From assembly GCA_002367815.1 (NCBI GenBank), contig DFDG01000139.1, positions 8,946-26,697 on the forward strand: DNA of 17,752 bases, given 5' to 3'. The notes beneath the pieces are model-generated. The model did not search any database. It was given only the letters and a program-made list of their open reading frames with translations, and was not told where the DNA came from. Origin of the DNA: Opitutaceae bacterium UBA3033. Lineage in GTDB: Bacteria; Verrucomicrobiota; Verrucomicrobiia; Opitutales; Opitutaceae. The position numbers were made by a program, and so were the translations under genes. Positions 1 to 8,712 of the stretch are shown here, piece by piece (within the stretch, counting starts at the first letter, position 1; each line of letters opens with the position of its first letter).

Positions 1-848
1 CCAGCGCACGACAGACGACTTTCAAAATCCTCATCAACTCTTTCTATGGTTACCTGGGATTCAGCGGGGCACGATTTGGCGATGGTGAATTGGCGGCGGA
101 AGTCACCCGGCTTGGTCGTGAATTGCTCCAGCAATTAATTGATGAATTTAACCGCCTCGGTTGCATTGTTTTGGAGGCTGATACGGATGGAATCTATCTA
201 TCGTCACCGGAATATTTTGCCAACCCAAACGTTCTTTTGGTAAAGATGGGCGGCGTACTACCGCAAGGCATCGAGTTGGAATTTGATGGGAGTTACACCG
301 CGATGTTTTGTTACAAGGCCAAGAACTATGCCCTCTACGATGGGCAGAAGGTGGTCTTGCGCGGGAGTGCCTTGCGATCCCGGGGGATTGAACCGTATCT
401 GAAAAAACTCTCTGACCAATTGATCAAATATCTGATTGGTGCCTTGCCGGAATCCCCGGTAAGTTTCTTGGTGGAATATCGAAAGCAAATTGCCGCACAA
501 GACCTGCCCGTGAACATGGTTTCCAAGAGTGAGGTGCTGAGCCAAAATCCAGAAGCATATGCGAGCAATATGGCGGCAGGAGGCAAACCACGCCGGGCAT
601 CGGCTGAGGTGGCTCTGAAAATGAATCCGCAACCCAGAATGGGGGATCGCGTAAGTTACTTTATCCTGCCTAAGGAAAAGGGGCAGACCAGTGACTGGCA
701 AAGGGCTCGGCCACTGGCGGATTACGATAAAGTTAAAGCCCCCTACGATCCCAAATATTACCTCAAAAAGTTGGACGATTGGGAGACGCGTTACGGCACG
801 TTTCTTGGTCTAAAACCAGAGGGTGGAGTTCAAGGTGAATTGCTTTGA
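1..848 (+). CDS. Family B DNA polymerase, C-terminal part (5' end outside window)
   Basis: This is the 3' part of a replicative- or repair-type family B DNA polymerase that copies DNA from a primer. The frame is open from base 3 to the TGA at 846-848, about 281 codons. Residues 8-16 form motif B (KxxxNSFYG, the fingers helix that contacts the incoming dNTP). Motif C follows at bases 180-188 as Asp-Thr-Asp, giving a catalytic metal-binding aspartate. A later K-x-K-N-Y segment fits the primer-strand-binding KKRY-like motif, and the C-terminus (MGDRVSYFI, then a YDPKYYL stretch) is typical of the thumb. The usual DTDS is DTDG here. The exonuclease domain and motif A lie outside the window, so proofreading cannot be judged. 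A TTG at base 90 is internal, since conserved motif B precedes it. The gene converges on the DUF5069 gene with no clear terminator between them. Confidence 0.9.
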   Translation, partial: SARQTTFKILINSFYGYLGFSGARFGDGELAAEVTRLGRELLQQLIDEFNRLGCIVLEADTDGIYLSSPEYFANPNVLLVKMGGVLPQGIELEFDGSYTAMFCYKAKNYALYDGQKVVLRGSALRSRGIEPYLKKLSDQLIKYLIGALPESPVSFLVEYRKQIAAQDLPVNMVSKSEVLSQNPEAYASNMAAGGKPRRASAEVALKMNPQPRMGDRVSYFILPKEKGQTSDWQRARPLADYDKVKAPYDPKYYLKKLDDWETRYGTFLGLKPEGGVQGELL

Positions 849-906
849 TGGTTGGGTAAACAGATTACCAATAATCAAAAGTGCTTGGCCCCATAGATAA
901 GTCCAA

Positions 907-1443
907 CTAAGCGCTTTGCTGGGCGGCGGAGCGATTTTCGACCCAATCGATTATTGCTTTGTCATTGTCACCCATGCGCCAAACGAGGGCTAGAAATTCC
1001 GCCGGATGTATGTCGCTAATTTTGAAAAATTGCCGATCGCCACCGCAGCAATACATCACTGAATCGGGCAATTCACCCCGCAATTTGGCGCGGGCCTTTG
1101 GAATGATACGGGGTAACCATACCATGCCTTTCACGGTCTCACTCTTGGCTGGCCAATGCACGGGGTTGGCCGTTTTGCCCAAGCGTTCCCCGTCTTGCAC
1201 ATTCAAGAAATAATCGCGGCGAACCATCTCAATCCCGAGAGCGATTTCAAAGCCAGGCTCATCGTAGTTGCTGTGATCCTCGGCGTAATCATAAAGGTGT
1301 TGCGCGGTGATGCCATTGGCGTTCAAAAACGCCAATTCTTCCTCTCGGAAGAAGGTGTCTGCGCCGCGTTGATTTTGACCATAGAGATCGACTGCCTTGA
1401 GATAGATTGCGCGAAAAGATTGCCCGAAATCGTAGTTAACCAT
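907..1443 (-). CDS. DUF5069 domain-containing protein
   Basis: A soluble 178-aa protein of unknown function. The C-terminal part (about residues 107-170) matches the DUF5069 pattern as I remember it: a W-L-P-R-I-I-P-K-A-R-A-K-L-R-G run, then Y-C-C-G-G-D-R-Q-F, then P-A-E-F-L-A-L-V-W and a closing D-W-V. The N-terminal 100 residues are acidic and less distinctive, with no signal peptide or membrane segment. The ATG at 1443 begins a compact protein, with no clear Shine-Dalgarno upstream. It lies 55 bp downstream of the rnr stop on the same strand, so it may be the second gene of an rnr transcript. No catalytic role is claimed; the conserved CGGD-like segment is the part most likely to matter. 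Confidence 0.8.
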   Translation of the reverse strand: MVNYDFGQSFRAIYLKAVDLYGQNQRGADTFFREEELAFLNANGITAQHLYDYAEDHSNYDEPGFEIALGIEMVRRDYFLNVQDGERLGKTANPVHWPAKSETVKGMVWLPRIIPKARAKLRGELPDSVMYCCGGDRQFFKISDIHPAEFLALVWRMGDNDKAIIDWVENRSAAQQSA

Positions 1444-1498
1444 GATGCCACGCTGAACGATTATCCCAGAAAACGCAAAGCCCTGTGATATTTTCCGC

Positions 1499-3787
1499 TT
1501 AGTCCGCGAGGCTAAAATCGATCAAGCGTTTGAAACGGTCCACTTTCGCCACCACGACGGAGATGCGATCGTTAAGTGCAAAGCGTCGCTTGGTTTTTCG
1601 TCCGATCAGGGCCGTGCCGTCTTGGCTGGGATAGTAGTGATCTCCGGGTAGATTGGTCATGGGCACTAGCCCGAAGGTCATGGACTCCAGTAGTTCGACG
1701 AAAAATCCATTCGGACGCACATCGGTAACAATGGCCGCAAAGACGGTTTTGGGTTTCCGGTCCAATTCACGCTCGAAGAACTCGAGCAATTTAATTTTTA
1801 CGGAATCACGTTCAGCCTCCTGACTATTGACCTCAGTCAGAGAAATATGCTCTGCCATGGCTTGTATGCGACTAGCGTTGTATCCGCTGTTTTTGTCGGG
1901 ATGGGCCGGGTAGCCGGCGTGTTTGACTAAATAGGCATCAAAAATTCGGTGCACCACGAGATCGGCGTATCGACGAATGGGTGAGGTGAAATGGGTATAA
2001 TCCCGCTTGCTGAGACCGTAGTGGCCATCTGGCGATGAGCGGTAACATGCCTTGCGCAGACTGCGCAGCAATTGGGTGCGCAGAGTGTAACCTTGGGGAT
2101 GGTCACTGAGAATTTTGAGCAATTTCACCACTTCTGCCCTTAGTGAGAGATTACCCACCTGGATACCGTGCGTGGCCAAAAGCTTACGCAGGTCGTTCAA
2201 CTTTTCCTCGTCCGGTTCATCATGAACCCTATACAGTGAAGGCAAACGGTGAACTCTGGTGATGTGGGCTACCGCCTCATTGGCCGCGAGCATGTATTCC
2301 TCGATTAATTGATGGCTCTCATCATTTTCAACGCGTTCCAAGCGATCGGCATATCCCTGCTCATCCACATAAATTTTTGTCTCGGGCATATCGAGATCGA
2401 GACTGCCATTTTCCATGCGACTCTTTCGCATTTGGGAAGCGAGTTGCCACAACTGCCGCACCCAAATTTGCATGTCGTGCAATTCCCGATCACTCAAGCT
2501 GCTGAGCGCGCGTCCGGTCGACCCAGTTTGATGTTTGGGTGGTAAAGGGAGTGAACGAATCTTTTTAAAATCATCCTCAAACAACAAGGCGTAGGCTTGT
2601 TTGTAGGTCAGGCGCTTGCTGCTGCGAATAACGGTGTTGCCGTAGGTTTTTTCCCGCAGCCGTCCGTTTTTGCCAAAGAGCAGGAAAACGGCTTTAGTCA
2701 GACGGTTTTCACCTTCCACCAAAGAACATAGCCCATTGGAAAGCTTCACGGGTAGCATGGGTATTACCGTGCCCACGAGATAGGTGGAATTGCCGCGGCT
2801 TTGGGCTTCGCGATCCAGTGGTGTGCCCTGTTTGACGTAAGCGGAAACATCCGCGATGTGCACGCCGATGCGTATCTCTCCTTGGTCGAGATATTCGATG
2901 GAAAGCGCATCGTCGAAATCCTTGGCATCGTCTGGATCAATGGTGAACGTGGGCACTTTGCGGTAATCGAGCCGGCCGACTATCTCACTGGGGAGAACTT
3001 TGTCCGGTATCGATTGAGCTTCCTGTTCAACCGCAGGTGGAAAACTGGTCGCCAGATTATATTTTTCAAATATGCCCAGCAATTCGGCGCGTGGTTCGTG
3101 CGTGCGCCCCAGCCGTGAAGTAATGACTCCTGTCAAAGAATCCCGGCGATTACTCCATTCATTCAAGCTGACGACCACCTTATCGCCACCGGCGGGCGCG
3201 GGCTTGATTTTGGATTGGTCAGGGTTCTTCACCAAAATTTCGTGCACAAATCGTGGATCGTCCGGGATGACTAGCCAATGCCGGCCGGCCTTGCGCAGAT
3301 TACCGACCACGGATTGTTTGGCCCGTTCCAGCACGCGCACAATTTGCCCCGCTTTTTCCCCGACCCGTCGGGTTCTTACTCCGTGTAATATCCTTACCAC
3401 CACATGATCGCCGTGCAGTGCGACATCGGTGGCATCCGGGGAAATTTGAATGGATGGCTGTTCGGGTTGGTTTTCATCCACCGAGTCGAGCACGACAAAT
3501 GCTGATCCCCCGGCGCGAAAGCGGATGTGCCCCGTGATTTCCCTAATCGTGCGGGAAGGCGTAAAGTGCCCTTCACGGGTCGGCTTATTGGATCCTTTGC
3601 GGGCCAATTGGATCAGACCTTCGCGGGTGCGGACAATTTGTCCCGTTGGGAGCAAACGCTTGATTTCCGCATGCAGGGCGGACTTTTGATTTTTTTTCAA
3701 CCCAAGTTGACCCGCCAGAGCGGATTCACCAGTGGGCTGATATTTTGCTCCGCGCAAAAGGGCGAGGAGACGATCACGGAGATTCAT
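1499..3787 (-). CDS. rnr: Ribonuclease R (RNase II/RNB-family 3'-5' exoribonuclease)
   Basis: A 762-aa processive 3'-5' exoribonuclease that degrades structured RNA in the cytoplasm. The N-terminal ~65 residues look like the winged-helix segment found in RNase R, followed by cold-shock/OB-type beta domains (about 80-260). The RNB catalytic domain carries the metal-binding cluster TIDPDDAKDFDDA at 282-294, with D284, D290, D292 and D293 matching the family aspartates. The second signature HFTSPIRRYADLVVHR is at 599-614 and includes the catalytic-site arginines. A C-terminal S1 domain covers about 680-762. The long Lys-rich tail of E. coli RNase R is absent and the protein ends at the S1 fold. 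The ATG at 3787 gives a full N-terminus; no Shine-Dalgarno is evident. It is divergent from glgA across 77 bp and followed by the DUF5069 gene. Confidence 0.95.
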   Translation of the reverse strand: MNLRDRLLALLRGAKYQPTGESALAGQLGLKKNQKSALHAEIKRLLPTGQIVRTREGLIQLARKGSNKPTREGHFTPSRTIREITGHIRFRAGGSAFVVLDSVDENQPEQPSIQISPDATDVALHGDHVVVRILHGVRTRRVGEKAGQIVRVLERAKQSVVGNLRKAGRHWLVIPDDPRFVHEILVKNPDQSKIKPAPAGGDKVVVSLNEWSNRRDSLTGVITSRLGRTHEPRAELLGIFEKYNLATSFPPAVEQEAQSIPDKVLPSEIVGRLDYRKVPTFTIDPDDAKDFDDALSIEYLDQGEIRIGVHIADVSAYVKQGTPLDREAQSRGNSTYLVGTVIPMLPVKLSNGLCSLVEGENRLTKAVFLLFGKNGRLREKTYGNTVIRSSKRLTYKQAYALLFEDDFKKIRSLPLPPKHQTGSTGRALSSLSDRELHDMQIWVRQLWQLASQMRKSRMENGSLDLDMPETKIYVDEQGYADRLERVENDESHQLIEEYMLAANEAVAHITRVHRLPSLYRVHDEPDEEKLNDLRKLLATHGIQVGNLSLRAEVVKLLKILSDHPQGYTLRTQLLRSLRKACYRSSPDGHYGLSKRDYTHFTSPIRRYADLVVHRIFDAYLVKHAGYPAHPDKNSGYNASRIQAMAEHISLTEVNSQEAERDSVKIKLLEFFERELDRKPKTVFAAIVTDVRPNGFFVELLESMTFGLVPMTNLPGDHYYPSQDGTALIGRKTKRRFALNDRISVVVAKVDRFKRLIDFSLAD

Positions 3788-3864
3788 AATGAGATAAACG
3801 GGCCGGGCGCGCAGGCCTCGCTTTGAGATTGGATTGAGCAGACTCGGTTGATAGATGTCGAGCG

Positions 3865-5307
3865 ATGAAAATTGTGCATGTAGCCAGTGAGATGTTTCCC
3901 TATGTCAAAACTGGGGGCTTGGCCGATGCGGTTGCCGCGCTTTCCGGTGCCCTGGCTGATGCTGGTCACGAGGTATCGATTTTTATCCCCGGCTATCGTA
4001 CGGTGCTGGCGCATCCGGATACGGCTGGGGCCCCGCGCAAGCTCAGATTAAAAATAGAAATGGGCGATGAGTTCGTATCTGGACACGTGCGGGTCTTTTC
4101 ACCGCGACCCAATTTGACGGTTCACCTGATTTGTCGGGATGAGTATTTTGATCGGAGTCATCCGTATGGCAATGGGGAGCGCGATTATGAGGATAATGCG
4201 GACCGTTTTATCTATTTCGCCAAAGGGGTGGTGGATGCGTTGCGGCTGGCCGAACTACAGGCAGATGTGGTGCATGCACATGACTGGCAGGGCGCGTTGG
4301 TTCCCTTGTTCTTACGTATGGCGGAGCGGCGACACGGATTGACATTGGCCATGAAGACGGTGTTCACGATCCATAACATCGCATTTCAGGGCTTGTTCGC
4401 CGAACAATCTTTTTATCGCACGAATTTGCCGGACGAACTCAATAATATCGATGGGTTGGAATACTATAATCAGATCAACCTCATGAAGGGGGGCATTCTG
4501 TTCGCTGATCGGGTCACAACGGTAAGTCCAAGATACGCCCAGGAAATACAATCAGCGGAGTTTGGCTGCGGTTTGGACGGAGTCGTCCAGACTAGGGCAG
4601 AGGATATCGTAGGGCTGTTGAATGGCATTGATACCGCTATTTGGAACCCGTCCATAGACCCACTTTTACCGGTCCGCTATTCTGTGGATGATATGAAGGG
4701 CAAATCCGTATGTCGAAAGGCATTGTTACAGACGCATAATATGGACCCCAAGTTTAATGGTCCAATTTTTGGGATGGTATGCCGTATGACAGAACAGAAA
4801 GGAATCGATCTGCTGTTGGCCAATGAAGCGTTCTTTCTAAAGGAAAACTGCCGTTTGATCATGCTCGGCAGTGGCGAGAAGCGATATGAGGATGCTTTGA
4901 AGGAACTGGCTGCCCGGGCTTCGGGTAAAATCGCGCTCAGCTTGAAACTGGATGAAAGAGCCAGTCATTTGATAGAGGCAGGGGCTGATTTCTTTGTGAT
5001 GGCTTCATTATTTGAACCGTGTGGTTTGAATCAGATGTATTCCCAAGCCTATGGCACCGTGCCATTGGTTAGTGAGGTGGGAGGGCTGGCGGATACGGTG
5101 GTGGATACCGACCGGGATACAGGGCATGGCACGGGGATAACTTTCCCTGCTACCGAGAAAGGTCTGGCTGGTGGCTTAACCAGAGCGATGCGTCTCTTTG
5201 CCAACCCCAAACGATTTACCGCAGTGCAAAAACGGGGGATGGCAAAAGACTTTGGTTGGAAGAATGCAGCCATGGCCTACGAGCAATTGTATAGCGATTC
5301 CCTCTGA
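3865..5307 (+). CDS. glgA: Glycogen synthase (ADP-glucose-type, GT5 family)
   Basis: A 480-aa cytoplasmic glycosyltransferase that adds glucose from ADP-glucose to a growing alpha-1,4-glucan, the polymerising step of glycogen storage. It has the GT5 layout: the N-terminal KTGGLAD motif at residues 15-21 (K15 equals the E. coli substrate-binding lysine), HAHDWQ at 137-142, a GT1-like C-terminal lobe, and FEPCGLNQ at 383-390, where E384 corresponds to the conserved active-site glutamate. The length matches the family (about 480). The ATG at 3865 places KTGGLAD at its normal position; only a weak GAG-like stretch precedes it. It is the first gene of the plus-strand cluster and its stop lies 2 bp before the photolyase start, so the two are probably translationally coupled. 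No other glycogen genes are in the window. Confidence 0.95.
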   Translation: MKIVHVASEMFPYVKTGGLADAVAALSGALADAGHEVSIFIPGYRTVLAHPDTAGAPRKLRLKIEMGDEFVSGHVRVFSPRPNLTVHLICRDEYFDRSHPYGNGERDYEDNADRFIYFAKGVVDALRLAELQADVVHAHDWQGALVPLFLRMAERRHGLTLAMKTVFTIHNIAFQGLFAEQSFYRTNLPDELNNIDGLEYYNQINLMKGGILFADRVTTVSPRYAQEIQSAEFGCGLDGVVQTRAEDIVGLLNGIDTAIWNPSIDPLLPVRYSVDDMKGKSVCRKALLQTHNMDPKFNGPIFGMVCRMTEQKGIDLLLANEAFFLKENCRLIMLGSGEKRYEDALKELAARASGKIALSLKLDERASHLIEAGADFFVMASLFEPCGLNQMYSQAYGTVPLVSEVGGLADTVVDTDRDTGHGTGITFPATEKGLAGGLTRAMRLFANPKRFTAVQKRGMAKDFGWKNAAMAYEQLYSDSL

Positions 5308-5309
5308 AT

Positions 5310-6776
5310 ATGTTGATAAAGCGCGCTGTGATAGTCTGGTTTCGTCGCGATTTGCGCCTGCAGGATAACCCGGCTTTGATGGCGGCGTTGGTGCATGAAG
5401 GACCCGTCCTGCCGGTTTATATTCATGATGAAGAGGCCGAAGTCGCGTGGAAAGACGGCGGCGCTTCCCGCTGGTGGTTGCATCATGCCTTGGTCGCTTT
5501 GGATCAGGAACTTAAGAAAAAGGGATCACGATTACTTCTGTTGAGAGGTGAAACGAAGCAAGTGATGACAGACTTGGTGGCCCAGAACGGGGTTGGGTCG
5601 TTATATTGGAACCGACGTTACGAACCCGCCATTATCAAACGCGATCAGCTGCTGAAACATGAACTGATCCAGGCAGGAATTGAGACTCGAAGTTTCAATG
5701 GGAGCCTGTTGTTCGAACCTCATACTATAAGTAACAAACAGGGGAATCCGTATCAGGTATTCACTCCGTTTTGGAGGTTCTGTTTGACTCTTCCGATCAG
5801 TGATCCTCTCGAGCTGGTTACAAAGCAAATAACACCCCCAATAAAATGGCCGAAATCACTGGAAATTGATGGTCTTGGTCTTTTGCCCAGCATACCATGG
5901 GATCGGGAATTCTCCGGGGAATGGCAGCCCGGTGAAGTTGGTGCACGGAAACGCTTGCGGAAGTTTCTGGATGGAGGCGTCGACTCTTATGCGGAACAAC
6001 GTAATCTCCCTGCGACTGATGGCACTTCGCGACTTTCAGCTTGGTTGCATTTTGGCGAACTGAGTCCACGGCAAATTTGGTCGGCGGTGCGTGAGCGCAA
6101 TCAGGACACCGGAATATTTCCTGCTAACCTGGGAGAAAGGGTATTTCTGAGTGAAGTGGGCTGGCGGGAATTCGGCCATCATTTGCTCTTTCATTTTCCC
6201 CATACGCCGACTGAGCCGTTGAGGACTGAATTCGCTAGTTTTCGCTGGGCCAAAGACCCAGACGGGAAAAAACTGCGCACCTGGCAAAAGGGTCTCACGG
6301 GTTACCCAATCGTAGACGCGGGGATGCGACAACTTTGGCGCACGGGTTGGATGCACAATCGCGTGCGTATGATTGTCGCGTCTTTTCTGGTCAAACACCT
6401 GCGCTTGCCGTGGCAGGGTGGGGCGGCTTGGTTTTGGGATACTTTGGTAGATGCTGATCTGGCGAATAATACGCTTGGGTGGCAATGGTCGTCGGGCTGC
6501 GGTGCAGATGCCGCTCCTTATTTTCGTATCTTTGCCCCCGTGACCCAAGGAGAACGATATGATCCTGAGGGAGAATATGTCCGGCGGTGGGTGCCGGAGC
6601 TTACCCTGTTACCGAATACGCTGATTCACCGTCCATGGGAGGCCTCCGACGAAATATTGCATGCTGCTAAAGTGCGTTTGGGTGACAATTATCCATTGCC
6701 AATGGTGGATCATGCGCAGGCTCGGACTGATGCCTTGGCCGCATTCAAGTTACTGCGGGAAAAGGCTCACGCATGA
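5310..6776 (+). CDS. phr: Deoxyribodipyrimidine photolyase (class I cryptochrome/photolyase family)
   Basis: A 488-aa FAD enzyme that uses blue light to split UV-induced cyclobutane pyrimidine dimers. The N-terminal alpha/beta photolyase domain starts with VIVWFRRDLRLQDN (residues 8-20). The FAD-binding domain has DGTSRLSAWLHFGELSPR (237-254), GYPIVDAGMRQLWRTGWMHN (331-350) and GWQWSSGCGADAAPYFRIF (390-408). By alignment from memory to E. coli PhrB, the electron-transfer triad is W313, W368 and W391, and the dimer-stacking tryptophans are W285 and W393. This favours a true CPD photolyase over a signalling cryptochrome. The folate-contacting Asn-Glu seen near residue 108 in E. coli is not recognisable here (YEPAII instead), so the antenna pigment is uncertain. 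The start is 2 bp after glgA, and the stop overlaps a 16-codon ORF by ATGA. Confidence 0.93.
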   Translation: MLIKRAVIVWFRRDLRLQDNPALMAALVHEGPVLPVYIHDEEAEVAWKDGGASRWWLHHALVALDQELKKKGSRLLLLRGETKQVMTDLVAQNGVGSLYWNRRYEPAIIKRDQLLKHELIQAGIETRSFNGSLLFEPHTISNKQGNPYQVFTPFWRFCLTLPISDPLELVTKQITPPIKWPKSLEIDGLGLLPSIPWDREFSGEWQPGEVGARKRLRKFLDGGVDSYAEQRNLPATDGTSRLSAWLHFGELSPRQIWSAVRERNQDTGIFPANLGERVFLSEVGWREFGHHLLFHFPHTPTEPLRTEFASFRWAKDPDGKKLRTWQKGLTGYPIVDAGMRQLWRTGWMHNRVRMIVASFLVKHLRLPWQGGAAWFWDTLVDADLANNTLGWQWSSGCGADAAPYFRIFAPVTQGERYDPEGEYVRRWVPELTLLPNTLIHRPWEASDEILHAAKVRLGDNYPLPMVDHAQARTDALAAFKLLREKAHA

Positions 6777-6823
6777 AAAAAGCTAAAGTGAACAAACCAT
6801 GGGAATTTGAGTCCGAATGGTGA
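6773..6823 (+). CDS. Possible 16-codon coupling peptide between photolyase and epimerase
   Basis: A 16-codon ORF reads MKKAKVNKPWEFESEW. Its ATG overlaps the photolyase stop as ATGA, and its own TGA lies inside the start region of the next gene, overlapping it by 7 bp. A purine-rich AAAAGG sits about 7 nt before its ATG, inside photolyase. This geometry would carry ribosomes from photolyase to the epimerase start without a gap. There is no known domain, and it is too short for statistical support. It could be chance: ATGA at a stop is common. Confidence 0.3.
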   Translation: MKKAKVNKPWEFESEW

Positions 6824-8190
6824 CACAACATTTCAGCCAAAAGACACGCATCGAATGCCCTGCTGCCATGGCATTCGAATGGCATTGCCGACCCGGAGCT
6901 TTTGTCCGTTTGCAGCCACCGTGGGAAAAAGTGGAGTTACCGGAGGGGCATCCAGGAGTATCGGAAAATAGTCAGGTAAAAGTCAGGGCGAATGTGGGTC
7001 CGTTTGTATCCCAATGGCTGGTGGAACACCGTGACGTGATTCCCGGCATTCAATTCCGGGATGTCATGTTGCAGGGACCTTTCGCTTTATGGGTGCATAC
7101 CCATCGGTTTGTGCCGTTGGGTGAAAATGCCTGTATGCTGGCGGACGAAATTGATTTTCGTTTACCACTGGGCTGGTTGGGCAAATTCGTGGCCGGCTGG
7201 TTTGTGCATAATAAGCTCAGTCGCATGTTTCGCTACCGGCATGCCATTACCAAATCGGATCTGGAGAAGATTGCCTCCCGCGGATTGATTCATCCGCGGT
7301 GTATTCTTGTGTCAGGCGCATCAGGTTTGATCGGCTCGGCATTGGAGTCCTTTTTGCAGACCCAAGGGCATACGGTTTTACGCTTGGTGCGCCGAAAAGC
7401 TGAAAACGCCGATGAGATATTCTGGCGTCCGGAAACCGGTGAATTGGATGGGGCATCACTTGGAAGAATCGATGCGGTCGTCCATCTCTCCGGTGCCAAT
7501 GTTGCGGGTGGGCGCTGGACCGCCATCCGTCGCGCCGCCATTTTGGACAGCCGGGTGCAATCTACGCGAATCTTGGTGAATGCATTGCGGAAACTGGAAC
7601 ATCGCCCGAGCGTTTTCGTGTGTGCTTCGGCTGTTGGTTATTACGGGGATCGCATCGGTGAACTAAGCGAATTGGAACCCGCCGGGCATGGGTTTTTAGC
7701 CGGGGTTAGCGATGCATGGGAGCGGGAAAGCGATCAGGCCCAGGCCCTCGGAATTCGGGTGGTCAAATTGCGTATTGGAGTGGTGCTAGCGGCTGCCGGT
7801 GGAGCCTTGGCGAAGATGTTGCCGGTCTTCCGTATTGGTTTGGGTGGTCGTTTGGGTGCGGGAAGGCAAATGATGAGCTGGATTGCCCTGGAAGATCTCT
7901 TGTCGGTAATCGAGGCATCAATATTTGACCAACAGATTGCCGGTCCAATCAATGCCGTTTCACCCCATGCGGTTTCCAATGCTGGTTTTACCAAGGCAAT
8001 GGGCGAGGTTTTGAATCGGCCAACGGTGATACCTGTGCCGAAATTCCTGTTGCGGTTGATCTTTGGTCAAATGGCAGACGAGACCCTGTTGGCGAACACC
8101 CATGCAGTTCCCGCCTGGCTGTTAGGACTGAAATTTCGTTTCCGATTGTCAGATATCAGGGAAGCCCTCCGCGAAACTTTAGGTCGATAG
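6817..8190 (+). CDS. TIGR01777-family NAD(P)-binding epimerase with N-terminal SRPBCC-like domain
   Basis: A 457-aa two-domain cytoplasmic protein. Residues 1-150 resemble the SRPBCC/polyketide-cyclase-like ligand-binding domain often fused to or adjacent to this family. Residues about 162-457 form an extended-SDR Rossmann domain of the YfcH/SDR39U1 type (TIGR01777). Visible motifs are the nucleotide-binding SGASGLIG (166-173), LSGANVAGGRW (224-234), SAVGYYGD (271-278, with the Ser and Tyr of the SDR active site), and MSWIALEDL (353-361). Homologues are often labelled nucleoside-diphosphate-sugar epimerase or cell-division inhibitor, but the substrate is not known. The ATG at 6817 is preferred because an in-frame ATG at 6799 runs into a stop after three codons. 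It lies 40 bp after photolyase, with a 16-codon ORF bridging the gap. Linkage to a photolyase gene is seen in other bacteria too (from memory). Confidence 0.9.
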   Translation: MVTQHFSQKTRIECPAAMAFEWHCRPGAFVRLQPPWEKVELPEGHPGVSENSQVKVRANVGPFVSQWLVEHRDVIPGIQFRDVMLQGPFALWVHTHRFVPLGENACMLADEIDFRLPLGWLGKFVAGWFVHNKLSRMFRYRHAITKSDLEKIASRGLIHPRCILVSGASGLIGSALESFLQTQGHTVLRLVRRKAENADEIFWRPETGELDGASLGRIDAVVHLSGANVAGGRWTAIRRAAILDSRVQSTRILVNALRKLEHRPSVFVCASAVGYYGDRIGELSELEPAGHGFLAGVSDAWERESDQAQALGIRVVKLRIGVVLAAAGGALAKMLPVFRIGLGGRLGAGRQMMSWIALEDLLSVIEASIFDQQIAGPINAVSPHAVSNAGFTKAMGEVLNRPTVIPVPKFLLRLIFGQMADETLLANTHAVPAWLLGLKFRFRLSDIREALRETLGR

Positions 8191-8204
8191 TTACCCAGGC
8201 AATT

Positions 8205-8241
8205 GACGTTGGCCCTTATTAAAATGGGCTTTCCAAACGTC
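8205..8241 (+). other. Imperfect hairpin in ndk leader
   Basis: GACGTT (8205-8210) pairs with AACGTC (8236-8241), and CCC/GGG can pair inside with bulges. A second short dyad, CGCT-CTA-AGCG, follows at 8241-8251 and then a T-rich run just before the ndk ATG. This could be an attenuator or a weak terminator of the upstream cluster. No Shine-Dalgarno is seen before ndk. Evidence is only pairing by eye. Confidence 0.3.
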
Positions 8242-8266
8242 GCTCTAAGCGTAGCGTGTTTCTTTT

Positions 8267-8686
8267 ATGCAGAAAACATTCGTCATATATAAACCTGATT
8301 GTATGGAGCAAAAGCATGTCGGTGCCGTGCTGAGCCGTTTTGAATCCGCTGGATTCAGTGTCGTGGGCTGCAAGATGATGCAGCTCACCTCTGAATTGCT
8401 ACGTGACCATTATGCACATGTGGCCGACAAGTCTTTTTACCCTGAAATTGAAGGCTTTATGAGTTCCCGTCCCGTGATTGCCATGGCTTTACAAGGCGAC
8501 GATATCGTGGCCAGAGTTCGCGATCTACTCGGGCCAACCGATTCACGCAAAGCGGCCAAAGGTACCATTCGCGGGGACTTTGGCACCGAGATGATGAAGA
8601 ACGTCGTCCATGCTTCAGATAGTGATGAAAATGCTGCGATTGAAATAAATCGATTTTTCAAACCTGAAGAAATCTTCACGGTTTAA
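8267..8686 (+). CDS. ndk: Nucleoside diphosphate kinase
   Basis: A 139-aa enzyme that moves the gamma phosphate from ATP to other nucleoside diphosphates through a phosphohistidine intermediate, keeping NTP and dNTP pools balanced. The active-site segment NVVHASDS places the phosphorylated histidine at H115; the common form is NxxHGSDS, so Ala replaces Gly next to the histidine. K9 in YKPD and the arginines and RGDFG segment (102-106) of the nucleotide site are present. The length is normal for bacterial NDK. The ATG at 8267 starts the first beta strand directly; no ribosome-binding site is evident. It is 76 bp after the epimerase gene and is followed by a strong hairpin terminator, so it is the last gene of this run, possibly with its own promoter. 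Confidence 0.96.
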   Translation: MQKTFVIYKPDCMEQKHVGAVLSRFESAGFSVVGCKMMQLTSELLRDHYAHVADKSFYPEIEGFMSSRPVIAMALQGDDIVARVRDLLGPTDSRKAAKGTIRGDFGTEMMKNVVHASDSDENAAIEINRFFKPEEIFTV

Positions 8687-8712
8687 AGCATATTGAAATT
8701 CCTCATTCTATT

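Noticed and set aside
258..701. Minus-strand 147-codon open frame opposite the polymerase
   Set aside because: It is a shadow of the conserved polymerase frame.
849..906. Hairpin GGTAA/TTACC between the polymerase and DUF5069 genes
   Set aside because: A 5-bp weak stem with no T-tract; not enough for a terminator.
1156..1488. Plus-strand 110-codon open frame opposite the DUF5069 gene
   Set aside because: It mirrors a conserved minus-strand gene and has no recognisable domain.
3788..3864. Promoters in the rnr/glgA divergent gap
   Set aside because: Best hexamer pairs match only about half of consensus positions in either direction, so none is called.
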